Assembly (NCBI RefSeq): GCF_016583835.1
Contig: NZ_NRRW01000005.1
Location: forward strand, 1 to 64,000
Reading direction: 5' to 3'
DNA: 64,000 nt
Source: Thiococcus pfennigii
GTDB taxonomy: Bacteria > Pseudomonadota > Gammaproteobacteria > Chromatiales > Chromatiaceae
Shown: positions 25,922-34,478 of the stretch, one piece after another
Layout of the letters: the number at the start of each line of letters is the position of its first letter
Numbering within the stretch: the first letter of the stretch is position 1
Notes under the pieces: model-generated
What the model saw: only the letters and a program-made list of their open reading frames with translations
Told to the model about the DNA's origin: nothing
Database searches by the model: none
Translations under genes and position numbers: made by a program

Positions 25922-26165
25922 CGTAAACTCCAAATACCCGTATACCGGGGGTGCTTTTGCCTGTTCTAACCAGTTTCGGCCCGACCATCGCAGGCGGTGG
26001 CGCGGCAGCGACCACCGGGGCGCTCCAGTAGGGTCTCGATTGGGACGCGACATCCGGATCGCGATGCCCGACGCGCGACGACATTGCGACAACCGAGCGA
26101 CGACCTGGAAGCACTACGGCCCTTGCGGCGATTGCCGGGCTCATGCCGGACGCGGGCCCCCAGTG

Positions 26166-27359
26166 TCATCCGTGCGGGAAACCGTATTTATCGAAGACGA
26201 AGCCCAAATCCTCGGTGACCCGCTGCTCGGTCAAGCCGAACGTCTCCAGCGGCAGGTTCCGGTGTGTTCGGACGAACCTCTTCTGCTCGTTGCTCTGTGC
26301 CGCGATCTTCTCGCGTAGCGCGGGGCTGGGCTGCAAGCCGGTGAATTCGATGATCCGCTCGATCGTCGGCGCCAAGTCGCTCCTGAGCTGGCCATAAGGT
26401 ATTACCAACAGCCGGTCCCCAGGGATCGTGTCGCTGTCGATGACGTCCTCCATATAGCGATAATAGGCAACGTCGTAGTGGTAGCGAAGCTCATAATAGC
26501 GCCGGAGCTTCTCTTCTGGTATCCGATGGAGCGACCAAATGTGATCGAACGTGTTGCGGTCGAGGGTCAGGTGCGACGGGATGGTCTCCAGAGGAGAGCG
26601 GATCAGGTAGATGAAACGCGCGTCGGGGAACGCCTCGAGCATCGAACGTATCCGTGTGCCCGAATAGTTCATCTTGGCGACCACCTGGGTCTTCCCCGTG
26701 TCGTGGATCTGGCGTTGTATGCAGCCCTTGAGATAGGCCATGGCCCGCCTTTTGACAGCTGGCGGCTGATGATCCGACCAGACCAATTCGGGAAAGCCCG
26801 CTTCGCTGAAGGCCAAGGGCGTGATGGTCGCGTAGAACTGGGTATTTCCCGTGTGGATGAACAGCAATTCCTCCTCTTCGATATCCTCCAGATCGGCCTG
26901 GTGCCCCGTCTCTTTTGGAAACAGAACGGACTTGCTCTTGGCCTTCCAGCGGCGCACGACCGGGCGCGCGAGATGGCGCATGGTCAACGCGGGAGTGAAT
27001 ATCTCCCAGATGCGAAATACGCAGTACTCGTTCGTCGTGTTCAGCAGGCGATGAAGAAAGGTCGTGCCCGATCTCGGATGGCCAATGATGAAGATCGGGT
27101 TTTTCACCTCGACCCGCCGGAATTCGGGAAAGAGCAGGTTGTCGAGCGCCATGGCCAGGCGATTGATGCCCGACCAGAGTGGTTGTCTGACGACGGAGAT
27201 CGCGAAGACCTTGCCGAGGCCGAACGTGCGCCAGGTCGCCGCGATTGCGCGCCAGTACAGGCCAAGGCTCGAATAGCGGGCAATGACATCGGTAGGGATC
27301 GTTTGGGGGAACGATTCGGATGAATCGGTCTTGGCCTTGTTCGGTGCGGCGCGGTCCAT
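26166..27359 (-). CDS. Sulfotransferase 1
   Basis: The 397-residue protein has the PAPS-binding signatures of the Sulfotransfer_3 type: the 5'-phosphosulfate loop GHPRSGTTFLHRLL (residues 93-106) and the 3'-phosphate motif IYLIRSPLETIPSHL (about 250-264). It has no signal peptide, so it acts in the cytoplasm or at the inner face of the membrane through the hydrophobic segment at about 50-80. It should transfer sulfate to a hydroxyl, plausibly a phenol or secondary alcohol of the cluster product. It is 244 bases upstream of the KAS III-like gene on the same strand. Confidence 0.88.
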   Translation of the reverse strand: MDRAAPNKAKTDSSESFPQTIPTDVIARYSSLGLYWRAIAATWRTFGLGKVFAISVVRQPLWSGINRLAMALDNLLFPEFRRVEVKNPIFIIGHPRSGTTFLHRLLNTTNEYCVFRIWEIFTPALTMRHLARPVVRRWKAKSKSVLFPKETGHQADLEDIEEEELLFIHTGNTQFYATITPLAFSEAGFPELVWSDHQPPAVKRRAMAYLKGCIQRQIHDTGKTQVVAKMNYSGTRIRSMLEAFPDARFIYLIRSPLETIPSHLTLDRNTFDHIWSLHRIPEEKLRRYYELRYHYDVAYYRYMEDVIDSDTIPGDRLLVIPYGQLRSDLAPTIERIIEFTGLQPSPALREKIAAQSNEQKRFVRTHRNLPLETFGLTEQRVTEDLGFVFDKYGFPHG

Positions 27360-28078
27360 ACGGGGTCTCTTCTGGCTTTTACTGGAGAAGGTCGGTTGCG
27401 GGTTCGAGGCAAGGACACTGTGGGGTTGCGGCCTCTACATCATGTAGTCTGTCGACGAGCAATCAGGAAATGTGCGAACGTCGGTGGAGGCGGTGGCCGA
27501 CGAACCGTGCCCGACCAGTCGCCGGGGAGTGGCGGAGATGGAACCACGGACGCAGGGGCTGGTCGGTCGTTTCCAGGTGTTGATCTGCGGTCGCCTAGTC
27601 TACGCGCCTTTCGCGAGTCTCGCGGCCCCTCGTCGCCGCGAACTGCCTCGTTCGCATCCAGAGCACAGGATTCAACCTGAAAGCGGCAGTTGGACGGTGC
27701 CCGAGGTGCGCCGCGCGGGGTGTCCGGCAAGGCACAAGTAGGCGCAATAACCAGGCTATTGCAACGACTTGTAACACCGCCGGGCGTCGCGCGCGACGTG
27801 CATCGGGTGCCGTAGCGGCCTTCACCGAGCGGGTGAGCAGGACTCACGTAGAGCCTCCGCGCGATTTCAACCACTTGAATCAATGATGAAGCGGTCAACT
27901 GCCGTTTTTAGGTTCAAAGGCACTGCGGGCGCGAAAGGACGCCACCAGGTTCCCGGTTCGTGGCGAACCCCGGTCTTGGCGGAATGCAGTTCGCCCCGCC
28001 GGCGAGCGAGCCCTGGAGATGCCCAGGACCCGACCGGGGTTGCTGTGGTCCTTCGGGGGCTTTCGACACGCGCCTTCG
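27360..28078. other. Gene-free stretch with repeat B
   Basis: This 719-base gap lies upstream of sulfotransferase 1 and downstream of the hexapeptide-repeat protein gene. It contains repeat B copy 2 at 27671-27917. The remaining short frames lack start signals or recognisable products. The promoter for sulfotransferase 1 should lie in 27360-27600. Confidence 0.6.
27671..27917. repeat. Repeat B, copy 2, with terminal inverted repeats
   Basis: Left end TTCAACCTGAAAGCGGCAGT (27671) and right end ACTGCCGTTTTTAGGTTCAA (to 27917) are inverted copies matching at about 19 of 23 positions. The 247-base unit has no open frame of note and shares interior sequence with copy 1 near 15140. A fused version of the two ends occurs at 63262-63298. 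The structure resembles a miniature inverted-repeat element. Confidence 0.65.
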
Positions 28079-28906
28079 TCAATGACCCGGCTTGCCGGCG
28101 ATCACCTTTCGTCGCGGCAGGTCCCGGATCTTCCGTGCTGGTGTGCCACCCCAGTACTCGTAGGGGCCAATCACGGTATTGGGCGCGACGAGGGCACCTG
28201 GTTCGATGACGGCATGATGCCCAATGACTACCCCTGGGCCGATTCCGGCACCTCCCCCGATGACGACATAGTCACCGATCTTGACGCGTCGAATGTACAG
28301 TCGTCGCCCATCGAAGAGATGACAGGCGACGATGGAGCCGAATCCGAACGTGACGCTCTTGCCGGCCTCGACGAAATAGGGATCGATGATGAAGGCGCTG
28401 TCGCCCATGTTGTTGGACGTGGTCTTGGGTCCGAAGACCCGTGGGTAGATCAGGTTGAGAGGGAATAGGCTGACCAGTACCGAGGAAAACATGCCCGCCC
28501 AGGGTGTGTGAAAACGCACCTTCGAGAGCAGGATGTTGAGCATATAGACGGTCGCCTCGCGCGGCGGAGCGCCGTCGGGTTCCATCGGAAAGAGGCCCTC
28601 GCGAGGCTTGGGGATCACCAGACGCAGTGCCAGCAGCGCAAGAAGATATGCGTAATTGAAGACGAGGATCGCCCCGAGGATCAGAAAGACCCAGCGCGTT
28701 GGCGTCTCGGCCCAAGCGGCGTACTCCATCAGGAGCCAACAGGTCGGCCATAAGGCGACACCGATCACCGTCAATTGCACGACGAGGAACACGAGCAGGA
28801 CCAGTCTGCGTCCGCTGTCCCAGGTCTTTCCGGGCGGAGCCGACAGGATGTCCTCGACGCCGAAGGTGGCGGTTGCGTCTTCGTTATTGCTGGACGGACA
28901 CTCCAT
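28079..28906 (-). CDS. Membrane-anchored hexapeptide-repeat acyltransferase-like protein
   Basis: The 275-residue protein starts at ATG 28906 after AGGAGG. Two N-terminal membrane helices (about 30-55 and 65-95) are followed by a cytoplasmic region. The C-terminus is a left-handed beta-helix of hexapeptide repeats (GDYVVIGGGAGIGPGVVIG, then HHAVIEPGALVAPNTVIG) closing with YWGGTPARKIR. The layout resembles the C-terminal part of Pls/PosA-type NRPS enzymes more than sugar acetyltransferases. It may acylate the cluster product at the membrane. A divergent SDR gene starts 294 bases away. Confidence 0.7.
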   Translation of the reverse strand: MECPSSNNEDATATFGVEDILSAPPGKTWDSGRRLVLLVFLVVQLTVIGVALWPTCWLLMEYAAWAETPTRWVFLILGAILVFNYAYLLALLALRLVIPKPREGLFPMEPDGAPPREATVYMLNILLSKVRFHTPWAGMFSSVLVSLFPLNLIYPRVFGPKTTSNNMGDSAFIIDPYFVEAGKSVTFGFGSIVACHLFDGRRLYIRRVKIGDYVVIGGGAGIGPGVVIGHHAVIEPGALVAPNTVIGPYEYWGGTPARKIRDLPRRKVIAGKPGH

Positions 28907-28992
28907 GCGGGCCTCCTCGACTGGCAATGCGGTTTGAAATTCAGGGCATCTCGAACAAGATGCTATGCCCGTGCGGGGCTCGGATTCCCCAT

Positions 28993-29026
28993 CTTGAAAA
29001 ACGGCCCGGATGGCAATTTTCTCAAG
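28993..29026 (-). repeat. Repeat A, copy 4 (partial, inverted)
   Basis: Only the first hairpin is present, in reverse orientation: CTTGAAAAACGGCC, then CGGAT, then GGCAATTTTCTCAAG. It lies in the divergent promoter region (28907-29200) between the hexapeptide-repeat protein and the SDR, where it would sit in the 5' leader or promoter of either gene. Confidence 0.75.
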
Positions 29027-29200
29027 GTCCCCTTCAGCCATGCGGGATCGGCGCTGCGTCGGGAGGTTGGCAGGAAGGCGATTCGTCAAGGCGCCCATTC
29101 GGATTGGAAGTCTATCCGACTCCTTTCGTGTTGACAAACGTGGGCTTCTCGCCGACCGTATTCCGCGATGAGCTTCGAACATCGATCAGAGGAAAAGAAG

Positions 29201-30073
29201 ATGAGCATTCCCAAGGGGCGCGCGGTGGTCGTCACCGGAACCTCTACCGGCATCGGTCGGATCGCGAGCCTGATCTTGGCAAACAAGGGGTTCCGCGTCT
29301 TTGCCGGCGTAAGGCGTGACGAGGACGCCCTGGATATCGTAGCGGAGAGTGGCGGACGGATCACTCCGATACTGCTCGATGTCACGGATGCCGATCAGGT
29401 CGCTGCAGCGGTGCGTCAGGTCGGCGCTTGCCTGGGGCCAGAGGGTGGGTTGCATGCCCTGGTCAACAATGCCGGCATCATCACGCCGGGCCCGTTGGAA
29501 TTCATTCCGATCGAGCGCCTGCGTCAACTCTTCGAGGTGAACACGATCGCGCCCGTGGCGATGTCCCAGGCCTTCCTGCCGCTGCTGCGTCGAGGGCAGG
29601 GCCGGATCATCAACGTGAGCACGTCGGGCAATACCTTCGCGGCCCCGTTCGTCGCCAGCTATCAGGCGGCGAAATCGGCGCAGGATGTCCTCTCGATCGG
29701 ACTGCGAAGGGAATTGGTCGCCTGGCGAATTCCGGTCACGATCGTCAAGCCCTTGGTACCGCGGACCCCAATGTGGGACAAGGGATTCAGCGAGGCGCAG
29801 GCGATGATCGAGGCGATACCCGAGTACGGGAAGGCGCAGTACGGTCCGATGCTCGATAAGGGGATCGCCATCATGCGGCGTCGCGAGGCCCGCAGCGTAT
29901 CGCCAGAGGCCTCGGCGGGATTGATCGTGCGGGCCGTCGAGGCGGAGCGCCCGCGCGGCATTTATTATGCGGGCTGGGGAATATGGGCGCTCACCGCCCT
30001 GTTGCGTAATGTCCCCGACTCTCTCATCGATTGGGCGATACGGGCGTCGGTCAAGGCACGCGGGGACGCCTGA
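29201..30073 (+). CDS. Short-chain dehydrogenase/reductase
   Basis: The 290-residue SDR starts at ATG 29201, just after GAGGAAAAGAAG. The cofactor motif is TGTSTGIGR (about residues 12-20), with NNAG and the catalytic Ser plus YQAAK (Y-x3-K). The C-terminal 40 residues are hydrophobic (YYAGWGIWALTALL), which suggests membrane association and resembles SDRs acting on lipids or sterols more than FabG. It could reduce a ketone in the elongation cycle or on the finished product. It is the only plus-strand gene in the second half of the cluster. Confidence 0.85.
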   Translation: MSIPKGRAVVVTGTSTGIGRIASLILANKGFRVFAGVRRDEDALDIVAESGGRITPILLDVTDADQVAAAVRQVGACLGPEGGLHALVNNAGIITPGPLEFIPIERLRQLFEVNTIAPVAMSQAFLPLLRRGQGRIINVSTSGNTFAAPFVASYQAAKSAQDVLSIGLRRELVAWRIPVTIVKPLVPRTPMWDKGFSEAQAMIEAIPEYGKAQYGPMLDKGIAIMRRREARSVSPEASAGLIVRAVEAERPRGIYYAGWGIWALTALLRNVPDSLIDWAIRASVKARGDA

Positions 30074-30079
30074 GGGGGG

Positions 30080-30147
30080 CTTGAAAAATTGCCATCCGGG
30101 CAATTTTTCAAGACGCGAAGCGAAAATGCGATTTCCGCTTCGCGTCA
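30080..30147 (+). repeat. Repeat A, copy 5 (best preserved)
   Basis: The first hairpin is perfect: CTTGAAAAATTGCC and GGCAATTTTTCAAG across ATCCG. The second pairs GCGAAGCGAAAAT with ATTTCCGCTTCGC. It fills most of the 100-base gap between the convergent SDR and sulfotransferase 2 genes and begins 6 bases after the SDR stop, so it is a good terminator candidate. Confidence 0.9.
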
Positions 30148-30173
30148 ATCGCCGAAACGATGGAAAAGGTCCA

Positions 30174-31262
30174 CTACAGATAGCCGTAATACTCGAGGTT
30201 ATCTCGGCAGATCTCCTCGACGACGTCGAATTGTGCGTACCGATTGACGTGCTGGACGTGTCCGATGCGCTTCACTCGGTCCCAGAAGTTGCGGTTTTCG
30301 GGCGATGCCGGTGGCAACTCTAGGAACTCGAGGATGCCGTTCAATTCGTGTTCCGGGTTGGCCAGTATATCTTCATAGCGCACCTGGTAGAAATGCCTGA
30401 AGCCGTCGCGGACGGTGCGGAGGTGGTTGGCGGCGTCATTCCACAGATGGGCGGCGGTGCGCACGTCATGGAGCCCGAAGCGCTCGGCGTTTTCGGCCAG
30501 CTTGGGGAATCGCGGGTAGGGCACGAAGAATTGGTCGCCATGGACGGGGTCGCGCCTGTACAGGCCGTTGGCCTTCTGATGTTCGATCCATCTGTCGAGC
30601 TGTTTGCACATCGAGTTCGCGGCTTGGCGGCCGTCGCGCACGACATGCAGGATGCGGGCATCCGGAAAGAGGTGCGGAATCAGCTCGGCATAGGGGTAGA
30701 CGGCGATCATCTTCATGAAGAATCGCCGCCAGGGCTGGCCGTAAGACCAGATCACCTGTTTGACCATGTCGTGGATGCGTTCGATGTCCTTGTCGCTGAA
30801 GTCGCTGGCCTGGATCGGTCGATACGCGAGCGAGAACGGATCCAGATGGAACCAATCGCCCCAGAAGGTGAGTCCGCCGCTCGGTGATCCCGGGGAGACG
30901 GTGACGCTGTCGCCGATGTAACGCTGGGCCTCGAAATCCAGGCCGAGCCCCTTGCGCATCGACTCGACGAGGCAGAAGGTCGTCGGGAATCGGTTCATCA
31001 CGTTGTTGACGAAGGCGATCCCCTCGTGGGCGCAGAGGGTGTCCTGTAGCATCGTGGTGCCGGAGCGTGGCATCGAGAGGAGGAACACGGGACGATCGAG
31101 CGGAACGACCGTCGTGTCGAGGCCCAACAGCTTGCGTTCCAGCCAGCGGGTCACGGCGAGGACCTTCGGGGAGGGTTGAACAGGCGCGGTCGGCTGACTC
31201 CGGGCCACCCGGTGCATCAGTAGGCGCGATTGGATGTTCGGATACGTTACGGTCGTTTCCAT
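30174..31262 (-). CDS. Sulfotransferase 2
   Basis: The 362-residue protein has LLSMPRSGTTMLQDTL (5'-phosphosulfate loop, residues 61-76) and ILHVVRDGRQAANSMC (3'-phosphate motif, about 204-219), as in PAPS-dependent sulfotransferases. It is only distantly related to sulfotransferase 1, so a different acceptor or site is likely. It is the last gene of the minus-strand operon headed by the enoyl reductase. It has no signal peptide. Confidence 0.88.
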   Translation of the reverse strand: METTVTYPNIQSRLLMHRVARSQPTAPVQPSPKVLAVTRWLERKLLGLDTTVVPLDRPVFLLSMPRSGTTMLQDTLCAHEGIAFVNNVMNRFPTTFCLVESMRKGLGLDFEAQRYIGDSVTVSPGSPSGGLTFWGDWFHLDPFSLAYRPIQASDFSDKDIERIHDMVKQVIWSYGQPWRRFFMKMIAVYPYAELIPHLFPDARILHVVRDGRQAANSMCKQLDRWIEHQKANGLYRRDPVHGDQFFVPYPRFPKLAENAERFGLHDVRTAAHLWNDAANHLRTVRDGFRHFYQVRYEDILANPEHELNGILEFLELPPASPENRNFWDRVKRIGHVQHVNRYAQFDVVEEICRDNLEYYGYL

Positions 31263-31408
31263 CTTTAACCCTTCGAAAATAGTTCGTTGTGCGCCGGCTT
31301 CGGATCGATTGGGCGGATGGGCCGCGAGCCGAGCCTTGAAGTCCGGAGATCCGGTGATCTCGGAAGGCGTGCGCGGTATCGCGGTCTGGGTTGGCTCGGG
31401 GCGCGTCC

Positions 31409-32569
31409 TTATCGATCGAGCCTGGTCAGGATCCCTTGGACCGGGCCGCAGTCGTAGCGTGGGCCGAGTTCCGCGGCGAGTCGCTCGAAGAGGGCGCGCA
31501 TCCCCGTGCTGCCGAGCCGCCGCATCTCGACGAGCGGGTCGAATTTCAGCCCGATCACATCGGCGATCCCGGCACACAGGTCTTCGAGCGAGCCGAGCCC
31601 GAGGTTCGCCATCAAGAGGACGGGGTAATAGATGGAAGCCAGCATGCGCTCGCGCAGGGCCTCGTCGCTGGCGCGACCACCACGGGAATGCGACTGATCG
31701 GGATTGCGATAGTAGGTCGAGTCGTCGTCCACCGGGCGGTCCTCCCGGTAGCGGAAGATGCCGCGACCCGCGGCCTTGCCGTGACGACCGTCGGCGACCA
31801 GCCTTCGGCCCAGTTCGGGGAGGGCGAACGCTGTGGGCAGGGCCCGCAGTGAGCGCTCGGTCGCGGCGGTCACGAGCGGCAGTCCTACCACATCGGCCGA
31901 TGTGCAGGGTCCGACGCGCACGACCTCCTCGACGAGGGCGTCGAGGTGCGAGGGCAGGGCGAGCCCCTGTTCCAGGATGCAGAGCGACTCGCAGATCTGG
32001 AACGACAACGGTATGTTGACGCATGACCCCGGGAGGTCCCTGACGACGATCGGTCGCTTGCCGACGGCGCGGGCGATCTCCTCAGCGGTGCCGACGGTCG
32101 CGTCGCTCGTCTGCCTCGCCCGAATGATCTCGACGATCGTCGTGAGCTGGACCGGATGGAAGAAGTGCAGGCCGCAAGAACGCTCGGGGCGTTGCAGGAG
32201 GCCGGCGAGGTCGGTGACCGACAGGCTCGAGGTATTCGTGGCGATCAGCGCCTCCGGCGCGAGGAGGGGTTCCAGGCGGCGCAGGAGGTCGGCCTTCAGT
32301 TCGAAGTCCTCGGCGATCGTCTCGATGACGAGATCGCTGTCGCGCAGCCCCTCGAGATCCGAGCAGAAGGCGAGGCCTTGTCGTTCGATATCGGCCTCGG
32401 TCAGGGCGCCGTCGCGCAACGCCCGGGCGAGCCGCTTCTCCAGGCGCGCGGCGGCCTGCGCGGCCTTGGCCGGATCGCGGACGAAGACCTTGACCGGTAG
32501 GCCCGCATCGGAGAACAGGCTGAAGATGCCGCGCCCCATCTTGCCGTAGCCGACGATGCCGATTTTCAT
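31409..32569 (-). CDS. 3-hydroxyacyl-CoA dehydrogenase
   Basis: The 386-residue protein has the NAD-binding motif GIVGYGKMGRG at residues 4-14 and the active-site segment LHFFHPVQLTTIVEII with its His and Glu, as in PaaH/FadB-type dehydrogenases. A helical C-terminal domain is present. In this setting it could work in reverse as the beta-keto reductase of an elongation cycle, since no FabG is apparent. The start (ATG 32569) leaves a 99-base gap from KS2; sulfotransferase 2 follows after 146 bases. Confidence 0.88.
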   Translation of the reverse strand: MKIGIVGYGKMGRGIFSLFSDAGLPVKVFVRDPAKAAQAAARLEKRLARALRDGALTEADIERQGLAFCSDLEGLRDSDLVIETIAEDFELKADLLRRLEPLLAPEALIATNTSSLSVTDLAGLLQRPERSCGLHFFHPVQLTTIVEIIRARQTSDATVGTAEEIARAVGKRPIVVRDLPGSCVNIPLSFQICESLCILEQGLALPSHLDALVEEVVRVGPCTSADVVGLPLVTAATERSLRALPTAFALPELGRRLVADGRHGKAAGRGIFRYREDRPVDDDSTYYRNPDQSHSRGGRASDEALRERMLASIYYPVLLMANLGLGSLEDLCAGIADVIGLKFDPLVEMRRLGSTGMRALFERLAAELGPRYDCGPVQGILTRLDR

Positions 32570-32668
32570 GTTGTTGGATCCTGCGGCGGACACCCTGGCT
32601 GGACCTGGTCGGGCGATCGAGTCGGGGCGCACGAAATCGCGAGCATGCTGCGTGGTGAAGGGTGGTGA

Positions 32669-33904
32669 CTAACGAACCTTTTCGATGAGTATCGTCGAGT
32701 TGTGTCCGCCGAAGCCGAACGAGTTGCTCAACGCGAACGTCAGGTCCTTGGCCTCGCGAGCCGTGTTCGGTACATAGTCCAGATCGCACCTCGGGTCCGG
32801 GGTGCGGTAGTTGATCGTTGGGGTGATGACCCCGTGATGCAGGCACAGGGCCGTGGTCGCGCATTCGATCGCGCCGGCGCCGCCGATCGTGTGCCCGGTC
32901 ATCGACTTCTGCGAGCTGACCGCCAAGCGCCGGGCCTGCTCTCCGAACGCCTTCTTGATGGCGGCCGTTTCCGCCGCGTCGTTGTGCGGCGTCGAGGTCC
33001 CATGGGCGCTGATGTACTGTACCTGTTCCGGTGCAATCTCCCCGTCCTGCATGGCCAGGGTCATGGCCTGTGCCATCGCCGTGCCGGACGGTTCGGGCGC
33101 GACGATGTTGTAGGATTCGGAGCAGAGTCCGGCCCCCGAGATCAGCGCGTAGATCCGCGCCCCGCGCCGCCGCGCGGCCGCCTCGGACTCCAGCATGAGC
33201 GCGGCGCCGCCGTTGGCGAGCACGAAGCCGTCGCGCTCGAGGTCGAACGGGCGGCTCGCCGCCTGCGGATCGTCGTTGCGCTCCGAGAGCGCTGCGAGCT
33301 GGTTGAATCCCTTGATCGCGCGCGGCGAGACCATCGCGTCGACCCCGATGACGAGGACCGCCTCGCCAGCACCGCTCGCGATGTGGCGATAGGCGGCGGC
33401 GACCGCGAAGGCCCCGGACGCGCAGGCGGTGGCGACGTTGTACGAGGGGCCCTGGAAGCCATATTCGATCGAGAGCCAGCCACTGAGGGCGTTCGCCATC
33501 TGTTGGATGATCGCGAACTTGCCCGGCTCGCCGTTGAGATCGAAGGTCTCTTCGTATCCGGTCTGTCCCGAGCCGCTGATGACGGCGCAGGCGAGGGGAT
33601 CCCTTCCCTCGACGGAGAACCCGCTGTCGGCCATGGCCTCGCGGCCGCAGAGGATCCCGAGTCGGGTCGTCACCTCGGTCTGTTTGAAGAGGCGGCGCGA
33701 GAAGGCCTGCTCTTCCATCTCGTAGTAGCGATCCGGCAGTTCGCCGCCGATCTGCGTGATGCAGTCCGACACGTCGAGGCGGCGAATGCGCGCGATGCCC
33801 GAGGTGCCAGCGAGCATCCCCCCCCAGCATTCCGGGGCGCTGCAGCCCAGCGCCGTGATCATGCCGATCCCCGTGACCGCGACCTTCTTCTCTCGCTTCA
33901 GCAT
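32669..33904 (-). CDS. FabF-type beta-ketoacyl synthase (KS2)
   Basis: The 411-residue condensing enzyme has C161 (ATACASGA), H301 (SAHGTSTP) and H338 (MTGHTIGG), a complete KAS I/II triad. It is a paralogue of KS1. The start is ATG 33904 (MLKREKKVAVTGIGM); the frame is open further upstream but without recognisable protein. It follows the ACP gene in the minus-strand operon with a 203-base spacer. Two active KS enzymes suggest different chain lengths or substrates. Confidence 0.93.
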   Translation of the reverse strand: MLKREKKVAVTGIGMITALGCSAPECWGGMLAGTSGIARIRRLDVSDCITQIGGELPDRYYEMEEQAFSRRLFKQTEVTTRLGILCGREAMADSGFSVEGRDPLACAVISGSGQTGYEETFDLNGEPGKFAIIQQMANALSGWLSIEYGFQGPSYNVATACASGAFAVAAAYRHIASGAGEAVLVIGVDAMVSPRAIKGFNQLAALSERNDDPQAASRPFDLERDGFVLANGGAALMLESEAAARRRGARIYALISGAGLCSESYNIVAPEPSGTAMAQAMTLAMQDGEIAPEQVQYISAHGTSTPHNDAAETAAIKKAFGEQARRLAVSSQKSMTGHTIGGAGAIECATTALCLHHGVITPTINYRTPDPRCDLDYVPNTAREAKDLTFALSNSFGFGGHNSTILIEKVR

Positions 33905-34074
33905 GGTTGCCTCTTTATCGCCGACAGGTCGGCGACCGCCTCTGCATCGACGGTCGCGCCCGTCTCGCCCGGGATCGCCATCCTGGAAGTGTCGCAGCTG
34001 CCCAGCCCCGGTTGCGCGCCTTGCGGGTGCGGCCGGAGGGCGAGCGACGTCCGCCATGACAGCCGCCTCATCAT
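33898..34074 (-). CDS. Possible 58-codon leader peptide before KS2
   Basis: A small frame starting at tandem ATGs (34074 and 34071), just after a GGAG, fills most of the gap between the ACP gene and KS2. Its stop overlaps the KS2 start region (ATGCTGA). The product is basic at the N-terminus with one Cys near the middle and one at the end, and I recognise nothing. The Shine-Dalgarno spacing is short, so it may not be translated; coupling to KS2 is possible. Confidence 0.2.
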   Translation of the reverse strand: MMRRLSWRTSLALRPHPQGAQPGLGSCDTSRMAIPGETGATVDAEAVADLSAIKRQPC

Positions 34075-34107
34075 TCTCCGAGGCGACGCGCCAGTCGTCG
34101 TGCCCCG

Positions 34108-34431
34108 CTAGACCGATGCCTTGTCTTCGTCGGCAAGCAGGTTGTCGCCGCGCTCGACGATGTCGTAGACCGCCTGCGCCGTCTCGCCGACGGTATAGAT
34201 CGGGTGACGCTGGAAGTACTGCCCGATCAACCGGACCTCCACGTTGACGTCGAACCGCTTCTTGAACATCTCGACCAGTTCGAGATAGATCATCGAATCG
34301 CCATTCAAGTCGTCGATGATCTTGCTCTGCGGGGTGATCTGATCGGCCGGAACATCCAATTCCTCGGAGAGGAATTCCTTGATGTCGTCGTAGATTTGAC
34401 TCTTTTCTTCTTCCGTCAGCTGTTTGCTCAT
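34108..34431 (-). CDS. Acyl carrier protein
   Basis: The 107-residue acidic protein has the phosphopantetheine attachment serine S46 in LNGDSMIYLEL (DSM motif; DSL in most ACPs). It is longer than FabF-cycle ACPs (about 80 residues) because of a C-terminal extension ending DEDKASV. It is the only carrier protein in the window, so it should carry the intermediates for KS1, KS2, the acyltransferase and the enoyl reductase. A phosphopantetheinyl transferase gene lies directly upstream, 47 bases away. Confidence 0.9.
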   Translation of the reverse strand: MSKQLTEEEKSQIYDDIKEFLSEELDVPADQITPQSKIIDDLNGDSMIYLELVEMFKKRFDVNVEVRLIGQYFQRHPIYTVGETAQAVYDIVERGDNLLADEDKASV

Positions 34432-34478
34432 GTGATCCACCTTGTCGATATCGATCTCGTAATGCCGTGTTGCGCCGA

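Noticed and set aside
16434-33904. KS1/KS2 as a KS-chain-length-factor pair
   Set aside because: Both keep the active-site Cys and both His, and they are 15 kb apart on opposite strands.
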